Shown here piece after piece: positions 27,473 through 36,581 of a DNA stretch of 64,000 nt. The position numbers and the translations under genes were made by a program. The DNA comes from Curvibacter sp. AEP1-3 (GTDB taxonomy: Bacteria > Pseudomonadota > Gammaproteobacteria > Burkholderiales > Burkholderiaceae_C). The notes below the pieces were generated by a model. It was not told the DNA's origin. It did not search any database and worked only from the letters and a program-made list of their open reading frames with translations. Numbering within the stretch: position 1 is the first letter of the stretch; each line of letters opens with the position of its first letter. The stretch covers positions 1,798,001 through 1,862,000 of the forward strand of contig NZ_CP015698.1 in NCBI RefSeq assembly GCF_002163715.1, read 5' to 3'.

Positions 27473-27901
27473 ATGCAAGTGGACGACATTAAACCCATTG
27501 CGCTACGCAAACGACAGGGCAAAAACCCGCTTGTGGTTTCTCTGCGGCCGTTAAGTCTGCGAAGTATTATCATGCACCCGCAAGGATATAAAGTCATTGG
27601 AACCATTCGGCGCGGCATGAATTTGGGCTTACTAGCCATAGCACCTGATGGAACATTTGTTCGTGTAAACGGATGGTATGTCGAACAGTTGGTTCAACGC
27701 GCAGTTTGGGCCGCAATCTGCAAGTGCCAAGACCCGCACCCAATAAGAACTCGGTTAATTGCGGCCTCAAGGCGAAACCGCCTACCGATGCCAATGCCAC
27801 ACGTTTCCATCCGTAAGCGGAGGACTTTTCGGCTTCCCGATTTGTCACTATCTCGGCAGCGCAGTGATTTATATCTTCCTGATATCTCCACTTTTTCTTA
27901 G
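27473..27901 (+). CDS. Uncharacterised protein, diverged relative of the 31912-32472 T1SS-linked protein
   Basis: 142 residues. Two blocks align with the small protein at the end of the second T1SS operon: SLRSIIMHPQGYK against QRSIMTVSLNPKGLK, and GLLAIAPDGTFVRVNGWYVE with V-AAI against GLLTIDPNGDYVRVNGSYKE with VRAAI. The order and spacing of the blocks are the same. The C-terminal tail (RRTFRLPDLSLSRQRSD) is basic. It stands alone here, without transporter genes. I know no function for this family; the pairing is from visual comparison. Confidence 0.6.
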   Translation: MQVDDIKPIALRKRQGKNPLVVSLRPLSLRSIIMHPQGYKVIGTIRRGMNLGLLAIAPDGTFVRVNGWYVEQLVQRAVWAAICKCQDPHPIRTRLIAASRRNRLPMPMPHVSIRKRRTFRLPDLSLSRQRSDLYLPDISTFS

Positions 27902-28200
27902 GCCTGAACAACTACCTGGAAACCTGACACTTTGATTTCTTCTGGTAAGAAATGTGTTTACTTCCAATTGGTTTTTCTTGACTTTCGCGGTCGCGTATTC
28001 CATTGAAAACGCCATCGGATTAATCATAAATTGGTCACCGTATCAAGAGAAAAAACCCAACATCACAACGAAAATCGGTGACAACTATGCGTCAGCTTTT
28101 AGCCGATGTGTAGCTCAAAGATGCAGCGAAAGCTGTAACTATCGGTCAGCAGCTCTCTCCCCCTCGTTTGTCGATTAATCTCATTAATCATTTTTTGGAA
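27902..28200. other. Intergenic, no supported gene
   Basis: The ORF 27954-28178 (+) lacks a Shine-Dalgarno and recognisable features. Confidence 0.4.
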
Positions 28201-28512
28201 ATGGATCAGGTAATGGAAATCAAGGACTATCGGCAACCCATGGTCACATCAATTGGTGTCATGTTGGGCTTTTTGGTTGGTTTTTTGGGTCAGTGGGTCA
28301 CGGAACCGGCCTTCAAGCTGACAACTTTGGCTGACAAATTGGTGTTTACCGGATCTCTTATGGGTGTTGTGATGCTTTTGATTGCGATGTACCGCATGCT
28401 GTCACCGGTTCCGCCAGAGGATGTGATGCCCTACTACCAATTAACTCTGCGCCTTTACATGGGCGGGATAGTCATCGCATTTTCTAGTTTGTTGGTGTCA
28501 ACATTTATTTAA
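28201..28512 (+). CDS. Small integral membrane protein, 103 aa
   Basis: Three hydrophobic helices (SIGVMLGFLVGFLGQWV; LVFTGSLMGVVMLLIAMYRM; YMGGIVIAFSSLLVSTF), so an inner membrane protein with a short polar N-terminus. ATG 28201 is preferred; ATG 28213 and a TTG at 28168 are alternatives. It ends 17 bp before the deiminase gene, and the two may form an operon. Family not recognised. Confidence 0.65.
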   Translation: MDQVMEIKDYRQPMVTSIGVMLGFLVGFLGQWVTEPAFKLTTLADKLVFTGSLMGVVMLLIAMYRMLSPVPPEDVMPYYQLTLRLYMGGIVIAFSSLLVSTFI

Positions 28513-28529
28513 CTGTTCTAAAAGCAAGT

Positions 28530-29651
28530 ATGAGCACGCGCCGTGTTGTGTTGAAAACCGCAGGGGTCTTTTCGAGTGCAAGTCTGATCGCTCTGAACGC
28601 ACCCGCCCTATGCAATAGCCCATCCAAGTGGCACATGCCTGACGAAGGTAAGCCCCACCTCCGCACTTGGATGTCTTTTGGTGCGAGTGCTGGTGTATGG
28701 GGAAAGGATTTACTGCCAGATGTACAACACGACTTGGCCATATTGGCACGCACCATTTCCAAATATGAACCCGTGTCAATGCTCGTGCGCAGCGAAGACC
28801 TCACCACTGCCAAGCGATTTGTTAAAGGTGCCAACATCACTCTGGTGGATGCAGCGGTGGATGATTTGTGGATACGCGATACCGGCCCTTGCTTTGTAGT
28901 GAATAGGGCCAAATTGGGGGAACGAGCGGGAGTAAGTTTCAACTTCAACGGTTGGGGCAACAAGCAGACACATACCAACGATGCCAAAGTAGCAAGCCTA
29001 GTCACAGTTAAAGCAGGCGTGCCATTAGTGGATACTGCACTAGTCATGGAAGGTGGCTGCATTGAAGTGGACGGACGAGGGACGGCGATCGTGACCGAAA
29101 GCTGTGTATTCAATGACAATCGCAACCCTCGTGTTAGCAAACTGACTATTGAGCGCGAACTCAAGCGTGTACTGGGGTTGTCGCACATTATTTGGTTGCC
29201 CGGCATCAAAGGCCATGACATCACTGACGGGCATACCGATTTCTATGCCCGTTTTGCCGGCTCTGGCGTGGTCTTGGCAGGGTTTGATCCTGATCCACAG
29301 TCATATGACCATGCAGTAACCAAGGAACATTTGCAAATCTTGCGTAAGTCCAAAGACGCACACGGCCATAAACTTGAGGTATTGACGCTCCAGGCACCGG
29401 ATACCTTTAGTAATAAATACAATCCCGCTACGTTTGCAGCTGGCTATATTGGTTTTTATCTGTGTAATGGGGCGGTGATTTCGCAAAAATTTGGGGATGA
29501 CAAGGCGGACCGTGCATCCAAAACATTATTGCAGCAGGTATTTCCTACGCGGGTGGTAGAGCAGTTGCGCATGGATGCTATTGCCGCTGGTGGTGGAAGT
29601 GTGCATTGCGCAACCCAGCAAGAACCCAGTGTTTATAGAGGTTACCTGTAG
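28530..29651 (+). CDS. Agmatine deiminase / peptidyl-arginine deiminase family protein with Tat-like signal
   Basis: 373 residues. The mature part is the guanidine-group-modifying fold of agmatine deiminases (agmatine to N-carbamoylputrescine plus ammonia). Visible active-site blocks are DDLWIRDTGPCF, MEGGCIEVDG, ITDGHTDFYARF and the catalytic Cys in GGGSVHCATQQEP. The N-terminus (MSTRRVVLKTAGVFSSASLI) carries a twin-arginine and hydrophobic core, suggesting export by Tat. Usual AguA enzymes are cytoplasmic, so a periplasmic or secreted deiminase is unusual, and specificity could be for another guanidine substrate. The small membrane protein gene lies just upstream. Confidence 0.88.
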   Translation: MSTRRVVLKTAGVFSSASLIALNAPALCNSPSKWHMPDEGKPHLRTWMSFGASAGVWGKDLLPDVQHDLAILARTISKYEPVSMLVRSEDLTTAKRFVKGANITLVDAAVDDLWIRDTGPCFVVNRAKLGERAGVSFNFNGWGNKQTHTNDAKVASLVTVKAGVPLVDTALVMEGGCIEVDGRGTAIVTESCVFNDNRNPRVSKLTIERELKRVLGLSHIIWLPGIKGHDITDGHTDFYARFAGSGVVLAGFDPDPQSYDHAVTKEHLQILRKSKDAHGHKLEVLTLQAPDTFSNKYNPATFAAGYIGFYLCNGAVISQKFGDDKADRASKTLLQQVFPTRVVEQLRMDAIAAGGGSVHCATQQEPSVYRGYL

Positions 29652-30036
29652 TAATCGCCCATAGTCTGAACCAATACCTACCAGTGCCAACCATGGAGTC
29701 CTTAGTGTGGTGCGGGAGTAACGAGCGACGTTGACATTATGCCGAGGATGAAGGTGTAACGTACTTGGGTGATTGCGCTCCTCTAGGACTCCGAAGTTAC
29801 GAATTTCAATTCTGCGGCACCTCAATAGTGCATAGGCCACTTCTTCAAGGATCAGACAAACCGAAAGTTCGATGTCTATCTTGTCAATTTCCTTAAGGCA
29901 ATTGCAAGCTAGTAGATGAGCACTAAGCGATTCATCAGTTACTCCAGTCTAGATTTACGCTGGGTCAATGGGGCGGCTTAAGAGCAAGTCCAGTACAACC
30001 AGCTACTTTTGCTGGATGTACTGTCTGGCAGTTCAA
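29652..30036. other. Intergenic between convergent genes, with a hairpin
   Basis: 385 bp separating the plus-strand deiminase from the minus-strand lipoprotein gene. The only structure seen is the hairpin at 29992-30022. Confidence 0.45.
29992..30022 (-). terminator. Hairpin downstream of the second T1SS region
   Basis: On the minus strand, AGTACATCCAGC and GCTGGTTGTACT pair with one mismatch around a 7-nt loop, 15 bp after the lipase-like gene's stop. There is no clear U tract, so intrinsic termination is uncertain. Confidence 0.4.
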
Positions 30037-31863
30037 CTAGTTGCCTGTGAACAAATTCGTAAGATGGTTGATGACCGCGGTCTGAGCTGAGGGGATACTG
30101 AGTACGCCACCATGGGTGGCAGAGTTGCTCTCGTGGTAGCTCAATGACACCTGCGACCCCTTCGAACGCATAGTGGTCAGCAGGGTTTGAGTACTGGAAG
30201 GCAGCACCGTGGTGTCGGCTGATCCTTGAACAATCAGAGTGTTACCGGGCAACTTCACTTGGCCCGGCTCATTCATATTCATTACCCGAATGACGGGCGG
30301 TGTATTGATCCCAGAATTGATGACACCGGGATATCCAGCTGGTGTTGCACCGCTAGTTGCCGCGTATTGAGTGACATCATTGGTGATGGATGTGGTGAAA
30401 TCAGTCAGACACTGCGTCGCGACTTTGTCGTTATAGACGGCCAGCATTCTTGAGCCGAACACGCTATTCTTGGATACCGGTGTTGGCGTGCTTTCGGTTC
30501 CCTTGACCATGTACGCAGCGTAGAGATTGCTGATTCCCACCGCGTCGTAACCTGTAAGGTAATTCGCAGGATTGGCCGAGCTGATTTGAATTCCAGCCCA
30601 CATGGTATTCAGCGACACCTTCAAATTGGATGCTGGGGCAATGGCGATGGCACCTTTGTAGCTCAAGCTTGACTCTTGTTTCCTGGCCAGTCCAGCGAAC
30701 TGGGCACCTGCCAAGGCAGCATGCCCGCCCTGGGAGTGTCCCAAAGTCGCCCACGCGCCAGAGAGCTGTGTGGTCAGTAGCTTTTTGGCGCCTACAGCCG
30801 CTAGTGCCATAGAACGCCCTGCACTGCCAAGGTCAAGATATGGGTGACCTGCTGCTACCCCCATGTCGGAACTCCCGAGCCCTTCATAGTCAGGGGCAAC
30901 GACCACGACACCCCTTGAAACGAGCAACGATACGAGGTCCGCATACCCCCATGCGCCGGTTGCCTTCATGGTCACACTGGGCGCACAGTTTTGTCCAACA
31001 CCTACAGTTCCATGGCCGAAGACCACTAATGGCCAACCACCCTGGGGCATCGTAGTCTTCGGTGTAAACAGCATGGCTGTCGCATTAATCTGTTTACCCA
31101 ATGCGCTTGGCATTTTGTAAGCAAACAACCTTCCTGTAGCCACATTTGAGAGTGTGGTTGGCAAGTTCAAAGGATTGGTGCCCGAGGCCTCCGAGCCGAT
31201 TGATCCGGCTCCGTCTTGTGCCACCTTGATGGATTCTTGGAGTTTTGTCAGACGTTGCTGTGCGGTTGTGCCAATTTGCAGATCTTTTTGCGCCTGTTGG
31301 AGTTGTGCTGCGAGTTGCCGTGCGGCTCCGTGGACGACACTGTTACCCGAGGCGACATGGTCATCATGGGGATTGGTGTCAGGTGGCAGACCCAATTCTT
31401 CCAGCACGCGTGTTTTGGCAACGGCGGAGGAAACATTGTCTGTTTTGACCTTGCCCACAATCATGGTGGTGATGGGGGTCACGACGGACGGCACAGCCGC
31501 CGATGTCGCCATGGTGTAGGCAGACTTTCCGGCTGCAAGCAAGGTCAAACCACCGTCATCTGAATCTTTGGCTGTTTCAGGAATCTCCGCGATGACAATC
31601 AGCCCGCTGGTGTCGATACTTCCCGTATCCAGTTTGTATCTGCCTCCACTGTCCGTCGTGGTTGAGGGCTCACCCGTATCGCAAGCTCCGTTGGAATTGA
31701 CGTCCAAACAGACTTTGGCGCCTTCAATGTAGCCGTCGATCACCGTGCCTGACAAAGAGCCTGGGGTGGAGCCACCCCCACCTCCTCCGCCACAAGCAGT
31801 GAGCAAAGCTGCAGTGAAAGTCGATAGAGCAATTGATTGTGCGTTTAGCTTGAAGAGTCGCAT
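30037..31863 (-). CDS. Lipoprotein with secretory-lipase-like alpha/beta hydrolase domain
   Basis: 608 residues. The N-terminus is a lipoprotein signal with lipobox LTAC (Cys24), followed by a Gly run. Next is a module, DGYIEGAKVCLDVNSNGACD then TGEPSTTTDSGGRYKL, shared with the lipoprotein at 38188-39972. From about residue 230 an alpha/beta hydrolase fold follows: VVFGHGTVG, nucleophile elbow GHSQGG (Ser about 377), a late acid in GSADTTVLPS and a His in SATHGGVLS, resembling secreted fungal/bacterial LIP-type lipases. It probably acts at the cell surface as an esterase or lipase. It lies 48 bp downstream of the T1SS operon on the same strand. Confidence 0.85.
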   Translation of the reverse strand: MRLFKLNAQSIALSTFTAALLTACGGGGGGGSTPGSLSGTVIDGYIEGAKVCLDVNSNGACDTGEPSTTTDSGGRYKLDTGSIDTSGLIVIAEIPETAKDSDDGGLTLLAAGKSAYTMATSAAVPSVVTPITTMIVGKVKTDNVSSAVAKTRVLEELGLPPDTNPHDDHVASGNSVVHGAARQLAAQLQQAQKDLQIGTTAQQRLTKLQESIKVAQDGAGSIGSEASGTNPLNLPTTLSNVATGRLFAYKMPSALGKQINATAMLFTPKTTMPQGGWPLVVFGHGTVGVGQNCAPSVTMKATGAWGYADLVSLLVSRGVVVVAPDYEGLGSSDMGVAAGHPYLDLGSAGRSMALAAVGAKKLLTTQLSGAWATLGHSQGGHAALAGAQFAGLARKQESSLSYKGAIAIAPASNLKVSLNTMWAGIQISSANPANYLTGYDAVGISNLYAAYMVKGTESTPTPVSKNSVFGSRMLAVYNDKVATQCLTDFTTSITNDVTQYAATSGATPAGYPGVINSGINTPPVIRVMNMNEPGQVKLPGNTLIVQGSADTTVLPSSTQTLLTTMRSKGSQVSLSYHESNSATHGGVLSIPSAQTAVINHLTNLFTGN

Positions 31864-31911
31864 GTTGGTCAGTCGTTGTGATTGAACTAAAGGTGTGGGT
31901 GAAAGTCGTTA

Positions 31912-32472
31912 TCAGGGTTCGCAAGAACCTACAAAAGATGGTTTCAGTGGATGCTTTTTGAGTGGTGTGAAGGGCAAATTGATCACAAGATTCGAGGACC
32001 CAGTGAAGCTCTTTCGCATCACTGGGTCTGGAAGCGCTAGCTTGCTCAGACTGACCTCATCGGAAACTGGCAGAGTTGCGTTCAAATGAAATTCACTATC
32101 TGAAGGTGCATTCCAGTTTTGGCTGGCTCGGAAAATCGCGGCTCTCACGTCTACGGGGTCCAGCAGCTCTTTGTAAGAGCCATTGACCCGCACGTAGTCT
32201 CCGTTTGGATCGATCGTTAAGAGTCCGAACTCCAGTTCCCAACGAACGATGCCGATTGCCACAAAGGCGGGGCCCGATATGGTGAACGCTTTCAATCCTT
32301 TGGGATTCAAAGAAACGGTCATGATGGACCGCTGCAGGCGAACCTCAAGTGGTGCTGGTAAGTACTTTCCTGTCCGCTCGTTCCGCTTGTGGCTGAAAGT
32401 GTGCTTCGGCGAATCCAGGGATTCTTGCCCTGAGGTCACGTCGCCGAGTTCTTGTCTGCCTCTGAACATCAC
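31912..32472 (-). CDS. Uncharacterised T1SS-operon protein, 186 aa
   Basis: No known family recognised. It is basic at the N-terminus, with a central beta-rich block (FGLLTIDPNGDYVRVNGSYK then DVRAAIFRA) and a Leu/Pro-rich C-terminus. Its ATG overlaps the HlyD stop by 4 bp (ATGA), so it is translated as part of the T1SS operon. The central block recurs in the orphan protein at 27473-27901. No signal peptide or membrane helix, so a cytoplasmic chaperone, regulator or modification partner is conceivable, but this is inference only. Confidence 0.75.
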   Translation of the reverse strand: MMFRGRQELGDVTSGQESLDSPKHTFSHKRNERTGKYLPAPLEVRLQRSIMTVSLNPKGLKAFTISGPAFVAIGIVRWELEFGLLTIDPNGDYVRVNGSYKELLDPVDVRAAIFRASQNWNAPSDSEFHLNATLPVSDEVSLSKLALPDPVMRKSFTGSSNLVINLPFTPLKKHPLKPSFVGSCEP

Positions 32473-33869
32473 CGCTCCCTCAGGCTTTCGTTTTTGTAGC
32501 GCAGTAGGGGGCCCAAGAAATACTCATAGGCCTTGCGGGTCCCGATGCCGATATCGGCAACTACGGACATGCCGATTCGAATTTCGGGGTGCTGTCCGTT
32601 CACCGTCATCGGAAGACGGGTGCTGTTCAAAGAAATCTTGACCGGAAAAACCTGTCCCAGTTGCTCGTTCTTCACAGCGTCTTCGGCGATCCACACCACC
32701 TTGCCTTCGAGGACTCCGTACTTGGTGAACTCGAATGCATCAAGCTTGACTGTGACTGGCATACCTACCCGCAAAAATCCAACGTCCTTGTTCAGAACAT
32801 TGGCCTGCACTTCCACACCGCCTTCGACAGGTACGAGAGTCATCAGATTCTGAGTAGCATTCACGACCCCGCCCACTGTATTGAGAGCCAACTGTTGGAC
32901 GGTTCCATCGATGGGAGACCGGAGTTCCTGATATGACTCTCGGTAAGATGCCTTCACAAACTCTTGCTCACCTACTTGAAGGCGTCTTTGGGCATCCGAC
33001 AGCTCGGCCGAGACCTTGGAGATGTATTCCGCCTGACTTTGCTTGCGGGCGAGTTGTGCCGCATGGAGAGCAGATGCAGACTCTTTGAGTCTTTCATAAA
33101 GTACTGCAAGTTCATTGCGTTGGGTGGAGACTTCCAATCGCCCCTCAATCACGGACATTTCGGAGAAATACCCTTCCTTGAACAGTTTCTCCCGCATATC
33201 TAAACGCTGCAGCAGCATGGGAATAGCGTCCTCCAGCTTTTTGATAGTGGCTTGTGTGGTGGCGAAATCCGCAGATTTGCGAGCAATCTCTTGCTGCATT
33301 ACCGCAAGCTTTTGCGATTGCTCCGCGACACGGCTGGTCAGCAAATGCGTCTGGCGCTGCAACATCCACGCCGAGGCTGACTTCGGCGGATCCAGTAACT
33401 CGGTTTTACCCGCCAGTTGGGCTTTGAGTCGCGCAACATCCAACTGGGCGTCCAAGGTGTCCTGCCCCGTTTTTTGGCGATCTGCAGCGGCCAAGGTCGC
33501 ATCCAACGACATCAAGACCTGGTCACGTGTAACGGCTTGTCCTTCCTTGACATGGATAGCCACAATCCTGCCGACCTCGAGTGCCTGAATGGTCTTGGTT
33601 TTGTCCGAAGGTACTGCGCTACCGATAGCAGACACCGTGATATCGAACTCTGCCCAGATGCTCCAAAGCACTGAACACAGCAAGGCAACAACGATGGTCC
33701 ATGCAATGCTGCGCGCCAATGGTGCGGGTGGAGACACTTGTAGTTCCAGCATGGCCGGAGAAAACGTATGCACGTCTCCACCTTCCAAAACTTCCAAGGG
33801 ATAGCGCCGAAACCACGCTTTCAGCGAATGCCATCGCTCGCGGAGCCCGCTCTTGGGAGTCTCATTCAT
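32469..33869 (-). CDS. HlyD-family T1SS adaptor (second system)
   Basis: 466 residues from ATG 33869 (MNETPKSGLRERW), which overlaps the ABC exporter's stop as ATGA; the longer ORF to 33965 is rejected. It has a membrane helix near residues 53-75 (SIAWTIVVALLCSVLWSIWA), lipoyl halves (TIQALEVGRIVAIHVKEGQA; LRSPIDGTVQQLALNTVGGV), a long coiled coil between them and the family barrel string VTVKLDAFEFTKYGVLEGKV. This matches HlyD/RtxD adaptors of RTX toxin exporters, and it should couple the adjacent ABC exporter to an outer membrane pore. Confidence 0.95.
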   Translation of the reverse strand: MNETPKSGLRERWHSLKAWFRRYPLEVLEGGDVHTFSPAMLELQVSPPAPLARSIAWTIVVALLCSVLWSIWAEFDITVSAIGSAVPSDKTKTIQALEVGRIVAIHVKEGQAVTRDQVLMSLDATLAAADRQKTGQDTLDAQLDVARLKAQLAGKTELLDPPKSASAWMLQRQTHLLTSRVAEQSQKLAVMQQEIARKSADFATTQATIKKLEDAIPMLLQRLDMREKLFKEGYFSEMSVIEGRLEVSTQRNELAVLYERLKESASALHAAQLARKQSQAEYISKVSAELSDAQRRLQVGEQEFVKASYRESYQELRSPIDGTVQQLALNTVGGVVNATQNLMTLVPVEGGVEVQANVLNKDVGFLRVGMPVTVKLDAFEFTKYGVLEGKVVWIAEDAVKNEQLGQVFPVKISLNSTRLPMTVNGQHPEIRIGMSVVADIGIGTRKAYEYFLGPLLRYKNESLRER

Positions 33870-36046
33870 GCCAGAGCTCCCTGTGTATTCAACTGAGGTG
33901 GCGTGTGCCCCTCTGACTTGACGCCAAGCTGCAAGCGGTAAAGCTCTGCAAAGCGACCGTTGCACCGAAGGAGTTCCGAGGGAATGCCTTCTTCGACGAC
34001 TGAGCCGTCTTCCATCACTACGATACGGTCCATATCCAGCACAGTGGCCAGCCGGTGAGTAATGGAAATCACCGTTCGTTTTTCGGCAATAGCCCGGATA
34101 TGGGCCCAGAACCGCATCTCGGTATCGGCATCGAGCATGCTGGTCGCCTCGTCGAGTATCAAAATACGGGGCTGCATGATCAGCGCACGGGCTATCGCAA
34201 TCCGTTGCCGCTGACCACCGGACAAATTGCTACCGCGTTCCTCCAAGACCGTGTCATATCCATGGGGTAGTTTTCGGATGAACTCGTCGGCGCCGGCCAT
34301 TCGGGCCGCCTCAATAATCGCTTCCAAGGAAACATCTAGCTGTCCCATGGCGATGTTGTCCCGTACCGATTTGGAGAACAGCACCACGTCCTGGGTCACT
34401 ACAGCGAGCTGTCTGCGGATCAATAGAGGGTTGATGCCGCCTATATCCGCGCCATCCAATAGAACACGCCCCCGGCTAGGCACATAGAGCTTCATCAACA
34501 ATTTAGCCAAGGTGCTTTTGCCGGAACCGGAGGATCCGACTATGCCAACCAGCTCACCGGGCTTGATGTGCAGGTGAACATCTTTGAGAATGTCCCGACC
34601 ATCGCTTTGATACTTGAAGCCGACACCATCAAACTGCACATCCCCTTGCAAGCGCTCAAGTGACAGTGAGGCATTTGGCGGAGCTTCCACCGGGCTATCC
34701 AAGATGTCACCGAGTCGCCGCAGCGAAACCCGCATTTGCTGAATCTCTTGCCACAGCGTTGCCAAGCGCAGGATCGGTGCGTTCACTCGGGCGGACAACA
34801 TATTGAATGCAATGAGCTGACCCACCGAGAGTTTTCCCTCCAGCACGAGCTTGGCACCCATCCATAGGAGAATCAGATTGAGGGCCTTGCTGATGAGCTG
34901 AACGCCTTGCTGGGTCAGGTTGGATAGATGTCCGGTCTTAAAGCTGGCGCGAACGTACTGAGCCAGCTTCTCTTCCCATTGCCGCTGAAAACGGGTCTCT
35001 GCAGTCATGGACTTTACGGTTTCCATCCCGGCAATCGACTCGACCAAAAACGACTGGTTCTCTGCAGCTTTGACAAAACGGTCTTCCACATACCTGTTCA
35101 GCAACGGTATCAGTGTCATGGCTAGCGCCAAAAACAAGGGCAGACTGATAACAACCACCAGGGTCAAGTCCCAGCTGTAATACGCCATTACCGCCAGAAA
35201 GAAGACCGTGAAGAACAGGTCGATACCGCTACTGAGGCCGGATCCGGTGAAGAAAGCACGCACGGCCTCCATTTCCCGCACGCGCGCGACGATTTCTCCC
35301 ACTTTTCGAGTGGCAAAGTACGTCATGGGCAGCGATAGCAAATGCCGGTAAATCCTGGAACCCAATTCGGCATCTACCCGATTGGTTGTGTGTGTCAAAA
35401 CGTAGGTCCTCAGGCCGGTGAGAAGGATTTCAAACACACTGGCCACCGCCAGGCCTAGAACGATGACGTCTAGAGTGGATAAGCCCTTGTGCACCAAGAC
35501 TTTATCGATGACCACTTGAAATGCCAGTGGTGAGATCAGCGCAAAGATCTGCAGGCAAAAGCTGGCCATCAAGGTCTCGCCCAATAGCCCCCGATAGCGG
35601 AGCAAGGACTGAAACAACCAACTGATTCCGAATTTTTCGCCACTCAGCCGGACGTCGAGTTTCTTGATGGACAACCATTGCGGAGCCAATACGTCCTGGA
35701 AATCCCGGATATCCACCAATCTGGAACTAGCCTCTCCAGGCACCTGTAGTTGAAGCGTTTGTCCATTGAGCTTGCCAAGCAGACCGAAGGTGCCGTCCTT
35801 GAATTCCAGCATCGCGGGAAACACTGCTTGAGTCAGGGTGGCTGCGTTCACCTTTTTTAGCGTGACGCTGAATCCCAAATGCTTGAGTGCACGAGACACC
35901 GATATACGGTCAAAACCAATCGACTCTTGCGCAAACTCGCGCCACAGCCACTCGCTGTCCATCGGTTTCTCGAAATACATGCCTATCATGCGCACACAAT
36001 CCAAGCCGGTACGCGCGGGGGAATGCACTTTGCGTTCAGTGCTCAT
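33866..36046 (-). CDS. RTX-type T1SS ABC exporter (HlyB/RtxB-like)
   Basis: 726 residues. The N-terminal C39-like domain keeps the surrounding pattern (TGLDCVRMIGMYF) but the catalytic Cys position before GL is Thr, so it is a non-cleaving C39-like domain as in HlyB. A six-helix membrane domain follows (about 155-430; FQVVIDKVLVHKGLSTLDVI is a family hallmark). The ATPase has Walker A GSSGSGKST, signature LSGGQRQR, Walker B ILILDEATSMLD and switch His in ITHRLAT. It should export the giant RTX protein encoded at the head of the operon. It overlaps the GNAT gene by 11 bp and HlyD by 4 bp. Confidence 0.96.
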   Translation of the reverse strand: MSTERKVHSPARTGLDCVRMIGMYFEKPMDSEWLWREFAQESIGFDRISVSRALKHLGFSVTLKKVNAATLTQAVFPAMLEFKDGTFGLLGKLNGQTLQLQVPGEASSRLVDIRDFQDVLAPQWLSIKKLDVRLSGEKFGISWLFQSLLRYRGLLGETLMASFCLQIFALISPLAFQVVIDKVLVHKGLSTLDVIVLGLAVASVFEILLTGLRTYVLTHTTNRVDAELGSRIYRHLLSLPMTYFATRKVGEIVARVREMEAVRAFFTGSGLSSGIDLFFTVFFLAVMAYYSWDLTLVVVISLPLFLALAMTLIPLLNRYVEDRFVKAAENQSFLVESIAGMETVKSMTAETRFQRQWEEKLAQYVRASFKTGHLSNLTQQGVQLISKALNLILLWMGAKLVLEGKLSVGQLIAFNMLSARVNAPILRLATLWQEIQQMRVSLRRLGDILDSPVEAPPNASLSLERLQGDVQFDGVGFKYQSDGRDILKDVHLHIKPGELVGIVGSSGSGKSTLAKLLMKLYVPSRGRVLLDGADIGGINPLLIRRQLAVVTQDVVLFSKSVRDNIAMGQLDVSLEAIIEAARMAGADEFIRKLPHGYDTVLEERGSNLSGGQRQRIAIARALIMQPRILILDEATSMLDADTEMRFWAHIRAIAEKRTVISITHRLATVLDMDRIVVMEDGSVVEEGIPSELLRCNGRFAELYRLQLGVKSEGHTPPQLNTQGALA

Positions 36047-36566
36047 CCGGCATATCCTTTTTCAAGGCGTCCTGGCCAGAAGCGGTAGTGGCACGTTGGC
36101 GCTGTGCCTTGAGGTTGACGGCGTAATTGCCGCCTAAATGGGTAAAGCCCATGCGCCGCATCATCTGGTCTGTCTGCTCCACGGCGATGCCGGATGTAAT
36201 CCCCATAAACACCTCGCTCGCACCGCGAGACTTGGCCCATTCCACAAATGCTTTGACAAGACGCGGTGCGATAGATGTCCCCCGATAACGTCCGCGCAGG
36301 AACCATTGAATAAGTTGGGCCTGAAGTTCATGGCTGTAGTAGTAGCGTTGTACGCAACCCAGTAGACCTCCCGCCAACTCGCCGCCAGCGGTCTCAGCGA
36401 CAAACAGCACATGGGTACCCTGATTCAGCGTGAACATTCCACGCAGTGCTTCTTCCACCCTTTGCGGGTTGACGTCGATGTTGCCGTGGGCTATTTCGGA
36501 CTGGTTTTCCAGAGCAAGAGTAATAAGGGCGTCTTTGTCTGCCTCAGTGGCAAATCTGATTTGCAT
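36036..36566 (-). CDS. GNAT-fold acyltransferase
   Basis: 176 residues. The N-terminal beta-alpha start is MQIRFATEADKDALITLALE. Acyl-donor-binding motif A looks intact: FLRGRYRGTSIAPRLVKAFV, a variant of RxxGxG/A. Motif B is near VEWAKSRGASEVFMGITSGI. GNAT enzymes transfer acyl groups from CoA or ACP to amines. It is embedded between a ketosynthase and the exporter in a T1SS operon that also encodes an ACP, and HlyC-type toxin acyltransferases are members of the GNAT superfamily. I infer, without proof, that it acylates the exported protein. It is not HlyC by sequence. Confidence 0.82.
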   Translation of the reverse strand: MQIRFATEADKDALITLALENQSEIAHGNIDVNPQRVEEALRGMFTLNQGTHVLFVAETAGGELAGGLLGCVQRYYYSHELQAQLIQWFLRGRYRGTSIAPRLVKAFVEWAKSRGASEVFMGITSGIAVEQTDQMMRRMGFTHLGGNYAVNLKAQRQRATTASGQDALKKDMPDEH

Positions 36567-36581
36567 AATTCAAATGGGATA

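Noticed and set aside
27954..28178. 74-codon plus-strand ORF
   Set aside because: Lacks a ribosome binding site and family resemblance, and overlaps the upstream alternative start of the small membrane protein.
36036..36566. GNAT enzyme as a true HlyC (RTX toxin lysine acyltransferase)
   Set aside because: The sequence has an ordinary GNAT motif A and no clear HlyC-family signature; only an analogous role is proposed.
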